A stretch of DNA of 64,000 nt, taken from positions 1,927,736 to 1,991,735 of the forward strand of contig NZ_JABRXF010000001.1 of NCBI RefSeq assembly GCF_013266695.1, given 5' to 3'. Below the pieces are notes generated by a model. It searched no databases. It had not been told where the DNA came from and saw nothing but the letters and a program-made list of their open reading frames with translations. Below, piece after piece: positions 9,201 to 17,787 of the stretch. Numbering within the stretch: position 1 is the first letter of the stretch; each line of letters opens with the position of its first letter. The position numbers and the translations under genes are program-made. Source of the stretch: Hongsoonwoonella zoysiae. Lineage in GTDB: Bacteria; Pseudomonadota; Alphaproteobacteria; Rhizobiales; Stappiaceae.

Positions 9201-10028
9201 ATGAACGAGCAGGTGAACGGGTTGATCGACCGGGTGGTCGAGCTGGTGGCTCTTTATGGGCTGAAGGTGATCGGTGCCATCGCGATCCTTGTCATCGGTC
9301 TTTTCATCGCCGGCAGGATCGCGGCCTTCACCAGAAAGGGTCTCGCCCGCTCAAGCGTCGACCCGATGCTGCAGGGCTTTTTTTCAAGCCTGGTGAAATA
9401 CACCGTACTTGCCGTCACGGTGATCGCCGTTTTGAACCAGTTCGGCGTGCAGACGGCGAGCCTCATCGCCGTTCTGGGTGCCACGGGCCTTGCCATCGGC
9501 CTTGCGCTGCAGGGAACGCTTTCGAATGTGGCCGCCGGTGTGATGCTGCTGCTGTTCCCCCCCTTCAAGGTGGGCGATTACATCGAGGTCGCGGGCCAGG
9601 CGGGAACGGTGAAAGACGTCTCGCTCTTCACTTCGGAACTGGCGACGCCCGACAACGTGCAGATCATCGTTCCGAACGGTCAGGTCTGGGGGGCGTCCAT
9701 CGTCAATTATTCCTACCATCCAACGCGCCGTCTCGATCTTGCGCTCGGCATTGCCTATGAAGACGATATCGGCAAGGCGAAGGCGGCAGTCGAGGATCTG
9801 ATCAAGGCGGACAGCCGCTGCAAGGCCGATCCGGCGCCGCTGGTCGCGGTTTCGAACCTTGGCGAAAGCTCGGTCGACTTCGTCATCCGCATCTGGTGCG
9901 AGGCTGGCGACTACTGGGACCTCAAGTGGGACATGACGCGGGCGGTCAAGGAGCGGATGGACGCCGAAGGCATCACCATTCCCTATCCGCAAAGGGTGGT
10001 GCATCGCTTGGCCGATGCCGCCGAATAG
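9201..10028 (+). CDS. Small-conductance mechanosensitive channel, MscS family
   Basis: The 275-residue length matches E. coli MscS (286). Three N-terminal hydrophobic helices are followed by the pore-lining segment rich in Gly and Ala (GATGLAIGLALQGTLSNVAAG) and the beta domain with FKVGDYIE and VPNG. It opens under membrane tension and releases solutes during osmotic downshock. GGAGAGG lies directly upstream of the ATG, and a perfect palindrome CCGGTT-GA-AACCGG (9177-9190) abuts that ribosome site. It is probably a single-gene unit. Confidence 0.92.
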   Translation: MNEQVNGLIDRVVELVALYGLKVIGAIAILVIGLFIAGRIAAFTRKGLARSSVDPMLQGFFSSLVKYTVLAVTVIAVLNQFGVQTASLIAVLGATGLAIGLALQGTLSNVAAGVMLLLFPPFKVGDYIEVAGQAGTVKDVSLFTSELATPDNVQIIVPNGQVWGASIVNYSYHPTRRLDLALGIAYEDDIGKAKAAVEDLIKADSRCKADPAPLVAVSNLGESSVDFVIRIWCEAGDYWDLKWDMTRAVKERMDAEGITIPYPQRVVHRLADAAE

Positions 10029-10060
10029 GCTCTCGGCTTTCTTGTCCGTTGAACGAGTGC

Positions 10061-10078
10061 GGCCGGGACGTCCCGGCC
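10061..10078 (+). terminator. Palindromic hairpin downstream of the mscS-like gene
   Basis: GGCCGGGACGTCCCGGCC is a perfect 18-base palindrome that folds as a 7-bp stem with loop ACGT. There is no long T-run after it, so it may be a weak or Rho-assisted terminator. Confidence 0.4.
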
Positions 10079-10102
10079 GTCGTCATTTGAGAGGGTGCTG
10101 CC

Positions 10103-11500
10103 ATGTCGAGTGAGAAGACCCGCAAGGAAACGGATTCCATGGGGGCGGTAGAAGTGGCCGCCGACAAATACTGGGGTGCGCAGACAGAGCGCTCGCTCCA
10201 TCATTTCGCCATCGGCCGCGAGATCATCCCGCTTGAAGTCGTCCATTCGCTGACGCTGATAAAAAAGGCGGCGGCGCGCGCGAACGCCGATCTCGGCAAG
10301 CTCGACAAGGAGCGGGCCGACCTCATTGTCGCAGCCGCCGAGGAGGTGCTTTCGGGCAAGTTCGACGATCAATTCCCCTTGCACGTCTGGATGACCGGGT
10401 CGGGCACGCAATCGAACATGAACGTCAACGAGGTGATCTCCAATCGGGCGATCGAGATGGCGGGCGGCGTGATGGGTTCCAAGGACCCGGTTCACCCCAA
10501 CGACCATGTGAACATGTCCCAATCCTCCAATGACGTTTTCCCGACCGCAATCAACGTGGCCTCGGCGCGGATGATCGCGGACCGCCTGATCCCGGCGGTG
10601 AAGGTGCTGCGCGACGCGCTTGACGAGAAGGCGGAGGTCTGGGCCGATATCGTCAAGATCGGCCGTACGCACATGCAGGATGCCGTGCCGATGACCCTCG
10701 GCCAGGAGATTTCGGGCTACGTCGGCATGCTGGACGATAACGTGGAGCGGCTGGAATTTGCGCTTGGCGGGCTGATGAAGCTCGCCATCGGCGGAACGGC
10801 GCTCGGCACCGGCGTCAACGCGCCGAAGGGTTTCGGCGACAAGGTGGCGGATTATCTGGCGAAGGATACCGGGCTGCCCTTCGTCTCGGCGAAAAACAAG
10901 TTCACCGTCATGGGTGCGCATGACGCCATGGTGATGGCCTCGGGCACCCTGCGCACGCTTGCCGTCTCGCTCCACAAGATCGCAAACGACATCCGCCTTT
11001 TGTCCTGCGGGCCGAGAGCGGGTTTCGCGGAGATCGAACTTCCCGCGAACGAGCCCGGCTCCTCCATCATGCCAGGCAAGGTGAACCCGACGCAGTGCGA
11101 GGCGCTGGCGATGCTTTCTGCCCAGGTCATGGGTCTCGATGTCGCGACGGGCATCGCGGGTGCCGGCGGCATGCTGGAGATGAACGTCTACAAGCCGATG
11201 ATGGGCTATAACGTCGTCGAAAGCGCGCGCATGCTGGCCGACGGCATGCTGGCCTTCACCGAGTTCGCGGTCAGGGGAATGACGGCGAACGAGGCCCGGA
11301 TCGAAAGGTTCGTCGAGGAATCGCTGATGCTGGTGACGCCGCTTGCCCCCGTGATCGGATACGACAAGGCCTCGGAAATCGCCCATCACGCCCATCACCA
11401 CGGGATGACGCTTCGCGAGGCGGCTCTCGACCTTGGCCATGTCTCCGCGGAGGAATTCGATCGGGTCGTCGTGCCCGCGAATATGACGGGACGGGACTGA
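10103..11500 (+). CDS. fumC: Fumarate hydratase, class II
   Basis: This 465-residue cytoplasmic enzyme interconverts fumarate and L-malate in the TCA cycle and needs no iron-sulfur cluster. The superfamily signature [13 protein letters not shown] lies near residues 319-331, and the early WGAQTERS and [15 protein letters not shown] stretches are typical of FumC active-site regions. The length equals that of the family. It is flanked by unrelated genes and is likely transcribed alone. Confidence 0.97.
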   Translation: MSSEKTRKETDSMGAVEVAADKYWGAQTERSLHHFAIGREIIPLEVVHSLTLIKKAAARANADLGKLDKERADLIVAAAEEVLSGKFDDQFPLHVWMTGSGTQSNMNVNEVISNRAIEMAGGVMGSKDPVHPNDHVNMSQSSNDVFPTAINVASARMIADRLIPAVKVLRDALDEKAEVWADIVKIGRTHMQDAVPMTLGQEISGYVGMLDDNVERLEFALGGLMKLAIGGTALGTGVNAPKGFGDKVADYLAKDTGLPFVSAKNKFTVMGAHDAMVMASGTLRTLAVSLHKIANDIRLLSCGPRAGFAEIELPANEPGSSIMPGKVNPTQCEALAMLSAQVMGLDVATGIAGAGGMLEMNVYKPMMGYNVVESARMLADGMLAFTEFAVRGMTANEARIERFVEESLMLVTPLAPVIGYDKASEIAHHAHHHGMTLREAALDLGHVSAEEFDRVVVPANMTGRD

Positions 11501-11610
11501 ACCTCGAATTTGACCATTACGGTCGAGGAAGTTAAGAGCCGGATGGTCATCGTCCGCGTCGAGATTCGATTGCGGCCAACCCCGACCGGTTACGAGAAGC
11601 GGTCCCCGGC

Positions 11611-12312
11611 ATGAACATCTGGTCAAGGATCAGCGCGGTCGTTCAGCAGATTTCCGCCGGCGGCGCGGGGATCGTCGACCGTATCGTGCAATATGTGGCG
11701 ACCATGGGCGACGGCCGGGAAGGGCGGCGATCGATCGCCTTCACCGTCGCGATGATCGCGCTTTCGGCGAAAATGGCGAAAGCCGACGGCGTGGTGACGG
11801 GGGATGAAGAGATCGCCTTCCTCGAGTTGTTCGAAATTCCGAAGGGCGAGGAAAAGAATGTTGCCCGCCTCTTCAATCTGGCCAAGCAGGATGTTGCAGG
11901 ATACCGCACATACGCGGAACGGATCGCGAGCCTCTTTCCGCAGGACAGCGAAACGCTGACGGATATTCTCGACGGGCTCTTTCACATAGCCAAGGCGGAC
12001 GGCGTGGTACATGAGGCGGAAATCGCCTACCTCGGCGATGTCGCGGAAATCTTCGGGCTGGACAAGCGAGCCTTCAACCAGATCCTCGCCCGGCATACCC
12101 GTGGCGGAGGCGACCCTTATGTGGCGCTCGGCATCGACAGGCAAGCGAGCGACGCTGAGGTGAAGGCGCAATATCGCCGCCTCGTGCAGGAAACACACCC
12201 CGACCGGCTGATCGCGCGCGGCGTGCCGGAGGAGTTCGTGAAGATCGCCAGCGACCGTCTTGCCGCGCTGAACGATGCCTACAGGCAAATTTCGGCCGAA
12301 CGGAGGATATGA
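11611..12312 (+). CDS. TerB-DnaJ domain protein (DjlA-like)
   Basis: The 233-residue protein has an N-terminal TerB-type helical domain (about residues 35-155), with the acidic repeats AKADGVVTGDE and AKADGVVHEAE, and a C-terminal J domain (about 168-233) with the diagnostic HPD in THPDRLIARG. The J domain should stimulate DnaK ATPase activity. E. coli DjlA has the same domains plus an N-terminal membrane helix; no convincing helix is visible here, so this version may be cytoplasmic or peripheral. The next gene, a cell-wall amidase, overlaps it by four bases (ATGA), indicating coupled translation. Confidence 0.85.
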   Translation: MNIWSRISAVVQQISAGGAGIVDRIVQYVATMGDGREGRRSIAFTVAMIALSAKMAKADGVVTGDEEIAFLELFEIPKGEEKNVARLFNLAKQDVAGYRTYAERIASLFPQDSETLTDILDGLFHIAKADGVVHEAEIAYLGDVAEIFGLDKRAFNQILARHTRGGGDPYVALGIDRQASDAEVKAQYRRLVQETHPDRLIARGVPEEFVKIASDRLAALNDAYRQISAERRI

Positions 12313-13079
12313 CGGCAATGGCGGTGAAGACCGATACGTCGCTGCTGGCGCGGCTGCAGCCTTCGCCGAACCACAGTGAACGGCGCGGCGATGCGCCGGT
12401 CGACATGATCATTCTTCACTATACGGGCATGCAGTCGGGCGATCTCGCGATCCGACGGCTTTGCGATCCGCGCTCGGAGGTTTCGGCGCATTATATCGTC
12501 GACGAGGACGGCACGATCCTGCAAAGCGTGCCAGAGGCGCGGCGCGCCTGGCACGCCGGCAAGGCTTTCTGGAAGGGCGAGAGGGACATCAACTCCCGCT
12601 CCATCGGCATTGAGATCGTCAATCCGGGCCACGAATTCGGCTATCGCGCGTTTCCCGATGCCCAGGTGGCGGCAGTCACCGGACTTTGCCGCGATATATG
12701 CCAGCGCCACGGTATCCCGCGTGAGCGGGTGCTTGCCCATTCAGACGTCTCACCGGATCGCAAGGAAGACCCGGGAGAACTGTTCCCCTGGGCGCGGCTT
12801 GCGGGTGAAGGCGTGGGACACTGGGTGGAGCCTGAACCGACCGGAAGCGGGCGCTATTTCCAGGAAGGCGAAGAGGGTCAGCCTGTCGAGGCGCTGCAAT
12901 CCATGCTCGGGCTCTACGGCTACGATATCGCCGTGACCGGTGTGTTCGACCGGAAGACGGTCCATGCGGTGACGGCGTTTCAGCGGCACTTTCGCCCGGA
13001 ACGCGTGGACGGCATTGCCGACATGTCGACGATCGCCACCTTGCACCGCCTGCTTTCGGCGCTTCCCAGGCTCGGCTGA
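12309..13079 (+). CDS. N-acetylmuramoyl-L-alanine amidase (Amidase_2) with C-terminal peptidoglycan-binding domain
   Basis: The 256-residue protein has an Amidase_2 zinc hydrolase domain (about residues 20-165), with zinc-ligand contexts MIILHYTG and LAHSDVSPDRKEDPG, and a PG_binding_1 repeat at about 185-250 (QSMLGLYGYDIAVTG ... VTAFQRHFRP). It cleaves the bond between MurNAc and the stem peptide, as AmiD/AmpD do. No signal peptide is visible, so it may act on recycled anhydro-muropeptides in the cytoplasm like AmpD. The start overlaps the stop of the DjlA-like gene. Confidence 0.9.
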   Translation: MTAMAVKTDTSLLARLQPSPNHSERRGDAPVDMIILHYTGMQSGDLAIRRLCDPRSEVSAHYIVDEDGTILQSVPEARRAWHAGKAFWKGERDINSRSIGIEIVNPGHEFGYRAFPDAQVAAVTGLCRDICQRHGIPRERVLAHSDVSPDRKEDPGELFPWARLAGEGVGHWVEPEPTGSGRYFQEGEEGQPVEALQSMLGLYGYDIAVTGVFDRKTVHAVTAFQRHFRPERVDGIADMSTIATLHRLLSALPRLG

Positions 13080-13314
13080 CAAGGCTGAATGAACCTTGGC
13101 GGTGTCGGAATTTCGTCAATGCTGCGATGCAGCATCGCCATATATGCGGCGATCTCGCCATATTTGATGCTTTGACCGGCATGAATGTGACGAAAACCTG
13201 GCAAATACCTTTTGTTTTTGTAACATTTCGTGATTTGAAGCGCCGGATTTTGGTCTCAGACGGCCTTCATACCCCGCGGCCTCAGATCAGCAAAAATTGA
13301 AAAAGGTCGTCTGA

Positions 13315-13815
13315 ATGAATTCTACACGACGCGCGGTCCGCGCCGCCGCGGTGGTTATGCTTGCGCTTTCCGCAGGCGCCTGCCAGTCGGCGCAAATTTC
13401 CACCACCACCGTCAACCCCGCAATCCTTGAAAATGCAAGGGCTGCGAAATACGACGAAATGATCCGCACGAGTGCGAAGAAGCATGGCGTCCCGGAGGAA
13501 CTGGCACATGCCGTCGTACAGGTGGAAAGCAACTATGACCCCAAGGCGCGCGGCAGCGCCGGCGAAGTCGGGCTCATGCAGATCAAGCCCGCCACGGCGC
13601 GCGGCGTTGGCTACAAGGGCTCCACGAAAGGCCTTTACGACCCGAAGACTAACCTGGAATACGGCATGAAATATCTTGCCGGCGCACATGAAAGAGCTGG
13701 CGGCGACCTTTGCGGGACGATCTTGCGCTATAACGCCGGCCACTACGCCAAGCGCATGAACCCCGTGAGCAGGAACTATTGCTCCAAGGTCAAGCGAATA
13801 CTGTCCTCAAGCTGA
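13315..13815 (+). CDS. Lipoprotein lytic transglycosylase (SLT domain)
   Basis: The 166-residue product starts with a lipoprotein signal ending in LSAGAC, giving a lipidated Cys23. The rest is a compact SLT domain: the catalytic glutamate is E71 in VQVESNYDP, followed by the family motifs GLMQIKPATA and the AYN-like RYNAGHY. It cleaves glycan strands non-hydrolytically to 1,6-anhydro products, acting at the outer or inner membrane face in the periplasm. It is short, with essentially only the catalytic domain. The 235 bases upstream contain no gene. Confidence 0.92.
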   Translation: MNSTRRAVRAAAVVMLALSAGACQSAQISTTTVNPAILENARAAKYDEMIRTSAKKHGVPEELAHAVVQVESNYDPKARGSAGEVGLMQIKPATARGVGYKGSTKGLYDPKTNLEYGMKYLAGAHERAGGDLCGTILRYNAGHYAKRMNPVSRNYCSKVKRILSSS

Positions 13816-13820
13816 TGCGA

Positions 13821-13855
13821 TGCCGGCCCATTCCGTTATTTCGCCTGGGCCGGCA
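13821..13855. repeat. Inverted repeat downstream of the lytic transglycosylase
   Basis: TGCCGGCCC (13821-13829) and GGGCCGGCA (13847-13855) are perfect 9-bp arms separated by 17 bases. The repeat lies between two convergent genes and could serve as a terminator, but no T-run follows. Confidence 0.4.
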
Positions 13856-13896
13856 CGCCTCTCCGTTGCGTCCGGCGGTAATGACGCGAGCGCCCA

Positions 13897-14532
13897 TCAG
13901 CCTTCGAGCGATCCGGCGGCAAGGTCGGCAAGCCGCCGGGACATGTGATCTTCCTCGCCGCGCAGGCCTTCGATCATGCCGATACGATCGGCATCCGAGC
14001 GGTGCTGGTTGAGTTTCCATGATCCCTCAAGCCGCTCGACGGAAAGCCTTACCCCCACGATCCCGCGAGACAGGGCCGGGATGAAGCCGTCGGGCGCATC
14101 TTCCAGCGACCACGGGTCGCTCCGCCCCGCCTCATTCCTGTCCGTCAACTGCGCTAGGTGGTCGAGAAGCTGCGGCGGTTCATCGATCGCGCTCAAGCTC
14201 CCATGCGCATGGACCGCGACATAGGCCCATGTGGGGACGACCTTTCCGGATTCGCGCTTCGTCGCGTACCAGGACGGCGAGATATAGGCCTGAGGACCGT
14301 GAAAGACGGCGAGCGACGGCATGGGCCCTTCGAGCGCGCGCCAATGCGGATTACCCCGCGCTAGATGCCCCTCCAGCCGTACCCCTTCATCGTCTTCGAC
14401 AAGGATCATGGGCAGATGGGAACAGAAGATCTCGCCGTCCGCCGGCGTAACCAGCATTGCGAAATGAATGTCGCGTATCGCGCCTTTCAGGACTTCGGGG
14501 CGTGTTTCGCGGGATGTTTCGCGTGTGTACAT
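13897..14532 (-). CDS. PaiB-like FMN-binding protein (putative negative regulator)
   Basis: The 211-residue protein fits the FMN-binding 'negative transcriptional regulator' (PaiB) family, a split-barrel fold. Typical elements are the N-terminal MYTRETSRETRPEVL, the GHLARGNPHWRAL core, and FHGPQAYISPSWY with VPTWAYVAVH in the middle. The second of two close ATGs (14532) is chosen because GGAG lies 7 bases upstream; the first at 14538 is too close to that site. Despite the name, DNA binding is not established for most members and no helix-turn-helix is visible; an FMN-linked enzymatic role is equally possible. It is divergent from the small membrane-protein pair. Confidence 0.85.
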   Translation of the reverse strand: MYTRETSRETRPEVLKGAIRDIHFAMLVTPADGEIFCSHLPMILVEDDEGVRLEGHLARGNPHWRALEGPMPSLAVFHGPQAYISPSWYATKRESGKVVPTWAYVAVHAHGSLSAIDEPPQLLDHLAQLTDRNEAGRSDPWSLEDAPDGFIPALSRGIVGVRLSVERLEGSWKLNQHRSDADRIGMIEGLRGEEDHMSRRLADLAAGSLEG

Positions 14533-14643
14533 CTGCATGCTCCGTTTCGCGGTGCCTGATCTGGAAACTTTAGTTTTCCCGCAGCCCGATTTCGCATTAA
14601 GGTTGAAATGTATTTTGATCAATAGATAAGCTAAGGGCATTTG

Positions 14644-14880
14644 ATGACTGAGGCACAAAAAGAGAAAATCAAATTGACGTCGGGTTATTTGAACATTTGC
14701 GCTGCCGGTCTTACCGTTACCGGTGGATTTGTTCCAATACTCAACATCGTGTACCTTGGACAAAACGGTGGCATTGAAGCGAACTGGCCGACGATCTATT
14801 TATCTATGTGGGTCATGGTATTGGGCTTTTCGCTTCATGTGATCGGCCGTAATGCACTGGGAAGGCTGGACGATGAGTGA
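14644..14880 (+). CDS. Small two-helix membrane protein, unknown function
   Basis: I do not recognise this 78-residue protein. It has a short charged N-terminus (TEAQKEKIK), a hydrophobic segment at about residues 15-40, a second at about 50-72, and a charged tail ending RLDDE. The ATG at 14644 has AAGGG a few bases upstream; the preceding in-frame TTG is less likely. Base composition is visibly more AT-rich than the flanking genes. The next tiny membrane-protein gene starts inside its last codons (8-base overlap), so the two are probably co-translated and may form a complex. Confidence 0.6.
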   Translation: MTEAQKEKIKLTSGYLNICAAGLTVTGGFVPILNIVYLGQNGGIEANWPTIYLSMWVMVLGFSLHVIGRNALGRLDDE

Positions 14881-15040
14881 ATTCATCAATTTCATCAATG
14901 AAAACGACCGGTTCGTTCTCTTTGCCTGGCCTTTAGTCTTTGTGCTTCTGGTCGGTGCCGCATCGATTATTGTGAACAAATACTCCAATGGCCACGGTTC
15001 GCCTCACAATAAGCCCCACAAGTCGACAGACGGATTGTGA
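14873..15040 (+). CDS. Small single-helix membrane protein, unknown function
   Basis: The 55-residue product has an N-terminal amphipathic stretch, one membrane helix at about residues 15-36 (LFAWPLVFVLLVGAASIIV) and a hydrophilic His/Lys-rich tail. It overlaps the preceding small membrane-protein gene by 8 bases. I recognise no family. Being coupled to another orphan membrane microprotein and lower in GC than its surroundings suggests a recently acquired two-gene unit. Confidence 0.55.
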   Translation: MSEFINFINENDRFVLFAWPLVFVLLVGAASIIVNKYSNGHGSPHNKPHKSTDGL

Positions 15041-15117
15041 CAGAATTCCTTGAGAATGAAGGAAGCCAAACCCGGTGAGCGGGTTAGTGCGCTGGCTTTG
15101 GGGCGATGCACGCTGTC

Positions 15118-15780
15118 TCAGCGCAGCTTCCGCGCCGCCGCGGCAAGCGAAGCGGGTATTTCGGTGCCGGGCGCCAGCCTGTTGTCCTCGACCGGCGCGC
15201 CGATGGCCGTCGTGACCGGCACGACTCCAGCCCAGACGGGAAGCTGGTAATCCTCATCGTCGTCGACCGGCGGGCCTTGGCGGATCTTTGCGCTGGCAGC
15301 CTCGATATCAAGCGCGATGACGCCGGTCGCCTTCAATTCCTTTTCCGTCATCGGCCTCGCTTCTTCCCAACGCCCCGGCAGAAGATGCTCGGTGATCAGG
15401 ATCAGGGCCTCTTCCTTCTCCGCCCGGTCGCTCACATGGCGCGCCGTGCCGTGAATGACGGCCGAGCGATAATTTATCGAATGGTGGAAGGCGGAACGGG
15501 CGACCACGAGACCGTCGACATGGGTAACGGTCAGGCAAAGCGGCGCCGTCTCGTCGATCCGCTTGATAATCCTTGTTGCCTTTGCGCCATGCAGATAGAT
15601 CGTGTCGCCCTTCCTGGCGAAGATCATCGGGATGACCATCGGCCGGCCGTCGGAGACGAAGCCGACATGCGCGGTGATCGCAGCGTCAAGAATGGCGTCT
15701 ATCGCCGCCCGGTCGTAGTCCGCGCGTTTGGTGTTTCGCACGCGGGCGAAAGGCGGCTTCAGCCTTGCGGCGGTGTTCAT
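15118..15780 (-). CDS. Pyridoxamine 5'-phosphate oxidase-family flavoprotein
   Basis: The 220-residue protein belongs to the PNPOx-like split-barrel family (the type often annotated as 'pyridoxamine 5'-phosphate oxidase family protein'), with conserved stretches HVGFVSDGRPMVIPM, IYLHGAKATR and HHSINYRSAVIHG. The ATG at 15780 has AGGAGA 8 bases upstream; an earlier in-frame ATG at 15834 lacks one. It is not the canonical PdxH. It lies divergently next to a MocR-family regulator, a pairing in which the regulator usually senses PLP and controls its neighbour. Confidence 0.85.
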   Translation of the reverse strand: MNTAARLKPPFARVRNTKRADYDRAAIDAILDAAITAHVGFVSDGRPMVIPMIFARKGDTIYLHGAKATRIIKRIDETAPLCLTVTHVDGLVVARSAFHHSINYRSAVIHGTARHVSDRAEKEEALILITEHLLPGRWEEARPMTEKELKATGVIALDIEAASAKIRQGPPVDDDEDYQLPVWAGVVPVTTAIGAPVEDNRLAPGTEIPASLAAAARKLR

Positions 15781-15805
15781 GTCACGTGTTTCTCCTGTTG
15801 TTCGC

Positions 15806-15847
15806 TGGCAAAATGTGCCATGAACTGGTTCCATTGAAGGTCCAGTT
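15806..15847. promoter_or_regulatory. Inverted repeats in the PNPOx/MocR divergent region
   Basis: Two inverted repeats lie in the 92-base intergenic region: TGGCA-N5-TGCCA (15806-15820) and AACTGG-N13-CCAGTT (15823-15847). Their position between the two starts makes them candidate binding sites for the MocR-type regulator. Confidence 0.45.
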
Positions 15848-15872
15848 TACGGGATTTGGAGAAGACCACTTG

Positions 15873-17324
15873 ATGCTTGCCGGCATTTTGGATCTGGACA
15901 GGGGCGCGGGGCTGCCGCTACCCGAGCAGATTTACCGGAAAATCCGCGCCGCCGTGGGCGAGAGACGCCTTGCCGCCGATGCGCCGCTGCCTTCGAGCAG
16001 GGAGCTTTCCCGACAGCTTGGCGTATCGCGCAATACGGTGAACGCGGCTTATGAGCTGCTGGCGGCGGAGGGCATCATCGCTGTAAAGCCCGGTGCGCGC
16101 CCGCGTGTTGCGGAACTGGGCGCGCTCGATGTGGCGCAGCGCGAGCTGCAGGCGAAAACCCGTGCGCCGAAGATTTCAAGCCGTGGCGAACATTTGTGCC
16201 GGGACGTACGCAGCGATGCCTACGCGGATCCGCTGCTTCGGCAAGGCCGGCTGCAGCCCGGCGCTCCGGCAGAGGACTGTTTTCCGCGTGACGACTGGGC
16301 GAGGGCGCTCAGGCGTGCCGCCCGCCATGTTTCCGGCGGAGCGCTGCTTTATGAAGATTATGCGGGCTATCCGCCGCTAAGACGCTCGCTTGCGGAGTAT
16401 CTGACGCGCGAACGCGGGGTGCGCGCGAAGCCGGAGCAGATCCTTCTTCTGCCCACCGCGCAGGGCTGTCTGCATTTGCTGGCGCAGATCCTGAGCGAGC
16501 CGGGCGATTGCGCCTGGCTGGAGGAGCCGGGCTATCTGGGCGCCCGCGCGGCTTTCGCATCCGCTGGGCTCAGGATCGAGCCATTGCCCGTCGACAGCGA
16601 GGGCGCAGATCCTTCCCGCGTAGAAGGTAGCGAGCCTGCGAAACTGATCTATGTCACGCCGTCGCATCAATATCCCTACGGCTATCGTATGTCGCTGGAA
16701 CGCAGGCTGCAGCTAATAGACCGGGCGCGCGAGGCCGGCGCGCTTATCCTTGAAGACGACTACGACAGCGAATTCCTTTTTTCCGGCCGGCCAATCGCCG
16801 CGCTTCAGGGCCTTGGAAGCGGCGATGAGGTGATCTATCTCGGAACCTTCGCCAAGAGCATGCTTCCCGGCCTTCGCATCGCCTATATGGTCGTGCCTGA
16901 AAACCTGACCGATAGGATCGCGATAGCGCAGCGAAATTCGGGTCTGCTCGGCAATGTCCACACGCAGGCCGCCCTTGCCGATTTCATCGAAAGCGGCCAC
17001 TACCGCGCCCATCTGAAACGCATTCGCGAGACTTACGAGGCACGCGGACGCTTGCTTGTGGAGCGCCTTCGCGAAGGCCTTGGAAACAGAATTTCGGTGG
17101 ATTTTCCGGTTGGCGGCATTCAGCTGGTCGCGCGCCTGCCACCCGATGTGGACGATCGGGCGGTTGTCCAGCAAATGGTGTCGAAGGGCTTCATGCTCGC
17201 CGCTCTTTCGGGCTATGGCCTCAAAGCGCGCCTCAACGGGCTTGTGATCGGCTTCGCCGATGCAAGCAAAGCGGATATAGATGCCGGCGTTAAAGCGCTC
17301 GCTGAGGCGGTCGGCACCGGATGA
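15873..17324 (+). CDS. MocR/PdxR-family regulator (GntR wHTH fused to aminotransferase domain)
   Basis: The 483-residue protein has a GntR-type winged helix at about residues 12-80 (LPLPEQIYRKIR ... LPSSRELSRQLGVSRNTV) and a class-I aminotransferase-fold domain from about residue 120 to the end. The PLP-binding lysine is predicted at K328 in TFAKSMLPGLR, and the upstream DDYDSEF element is also present. Such proteins use PLP or a PLP adduct as effector and usually control an adjacent divergent gene. The ATG at 15873 follows GGAGAAG by 9 bases. Confidence 0.92.
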   Translation: MLAGILDLDRGAGLPLPEQIYRKIRAAVGERRLAADAPLPSSRELSRQLGVSRNTVNAAYELLAAEGIIAVKPGARPRVAELGALDVAQRELQAKTRAPKISSRGEHLCRDVRSDAYADPLLRQGRLQPGAPAEDCFPRDDWARALRRAARHVSGGALLYEDYAGYPPLRRSLAEYLTRERGVRAKPEQILLLPTAQGCLHLLAQILSEPGDCAWLEEPGYLGARAAFASAGLRIEPLPVDSEGADPSRVEGSEPAKLIYVTPSHQYPYGYRMSLERRLQLIDRAREAGALILEDDYDSEFLFSGRPIAALQGLGSGDEVIYLGTFAKSMLPGLRIAYMVVPENLTDRIAIAQRNSGLLGNVHTQAALADFIESGHYRAHLKRIRETYEARGRLLVERLREGLGNRISVDFPVGGIQLVARLPPDVDDRAVVQQMVSKGFMLAALSGYGLKARLNGLVIGFADASKADIDAGVKALAEAVGTG

Positions 17325-17348
17325 AGCCGTTCGGTGGCGCGAAGTACC

Positions 17349-17377
17349 TTGACGCGCTATCAGCCTGAAACTACCTG
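17349..17377 (+). promoter_or_regulatory. Probable rnpB promoter
   Basis: TTGACG (17349-17354), exactly 17 bases, then TACCTG (17372-17377). The predicted start of transcription falls 6-9 bases downstream, at the 5' end of the RNase P RNA P1 stem. Confidence 0.6.
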
Positions 17378-17380
17378 TCT

Positions 17381-17787
17381 CTTGCCAGCCGGCTGGACGG
17401 CCGCTCCTGCTAGCGCGGAAACGCCGCGGGGGAGGAAAGTCCGGACTCCATGGAAATACGGTGCCGGGTAACGCCCGGCGGGGGCAACCCCAGGGAAAGT
17501 GCCACAGAAAGCAAACCGCCCCGCACACGCCGAAAGGCGCCGGGGTAAGGGTGAAAGGGTGGGGTAAGAGCCCACCGCGCGACCGGTAACGGAAGCGGCA
17601 CGGTAAACCCCACCGGGAGCAAGACCGAATAGGGGCGGCGCGGGTTCGCGCCCGGCCGATTTCCAGGCCAGCCGCCCGGGTAGGTTGCAGGAGGCGCACG
17701 GTAACGCGCGTCCCAGATGAATGGCCGTCACGCAGGCGGGAAACCGCCGGCCATACAGAATCCGGCTTACAGGCCGGCTGGCATCAA
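17381..17787 (+). ncRNA. rnpB: RNase P RNA (bacterial class A)
   Basis: Catalytic RNA of RNase P, which trims the 5' leader of tRNA precursors. The hallmark GAGGAAAGTCCGGACTCC is at 17432-17449, and the conserved 3' ACAGAA with the following GGCTTA is at 17755-17769. The P1 stem is formed by GCCAGCCGG (17384-17392) and CCGGCTGGC (17774-17782), which sets the gene ends to within a few bases. Orientation is the same as the dcw cluster that follows. Confidence 0.95.

Noticed and set aside
9983-11626. 547-residue minus-strand open frame opposite fumC
   Set aside because: Shadow of fumC; no domain, and it would overlap the neighbouring genes on both sides.
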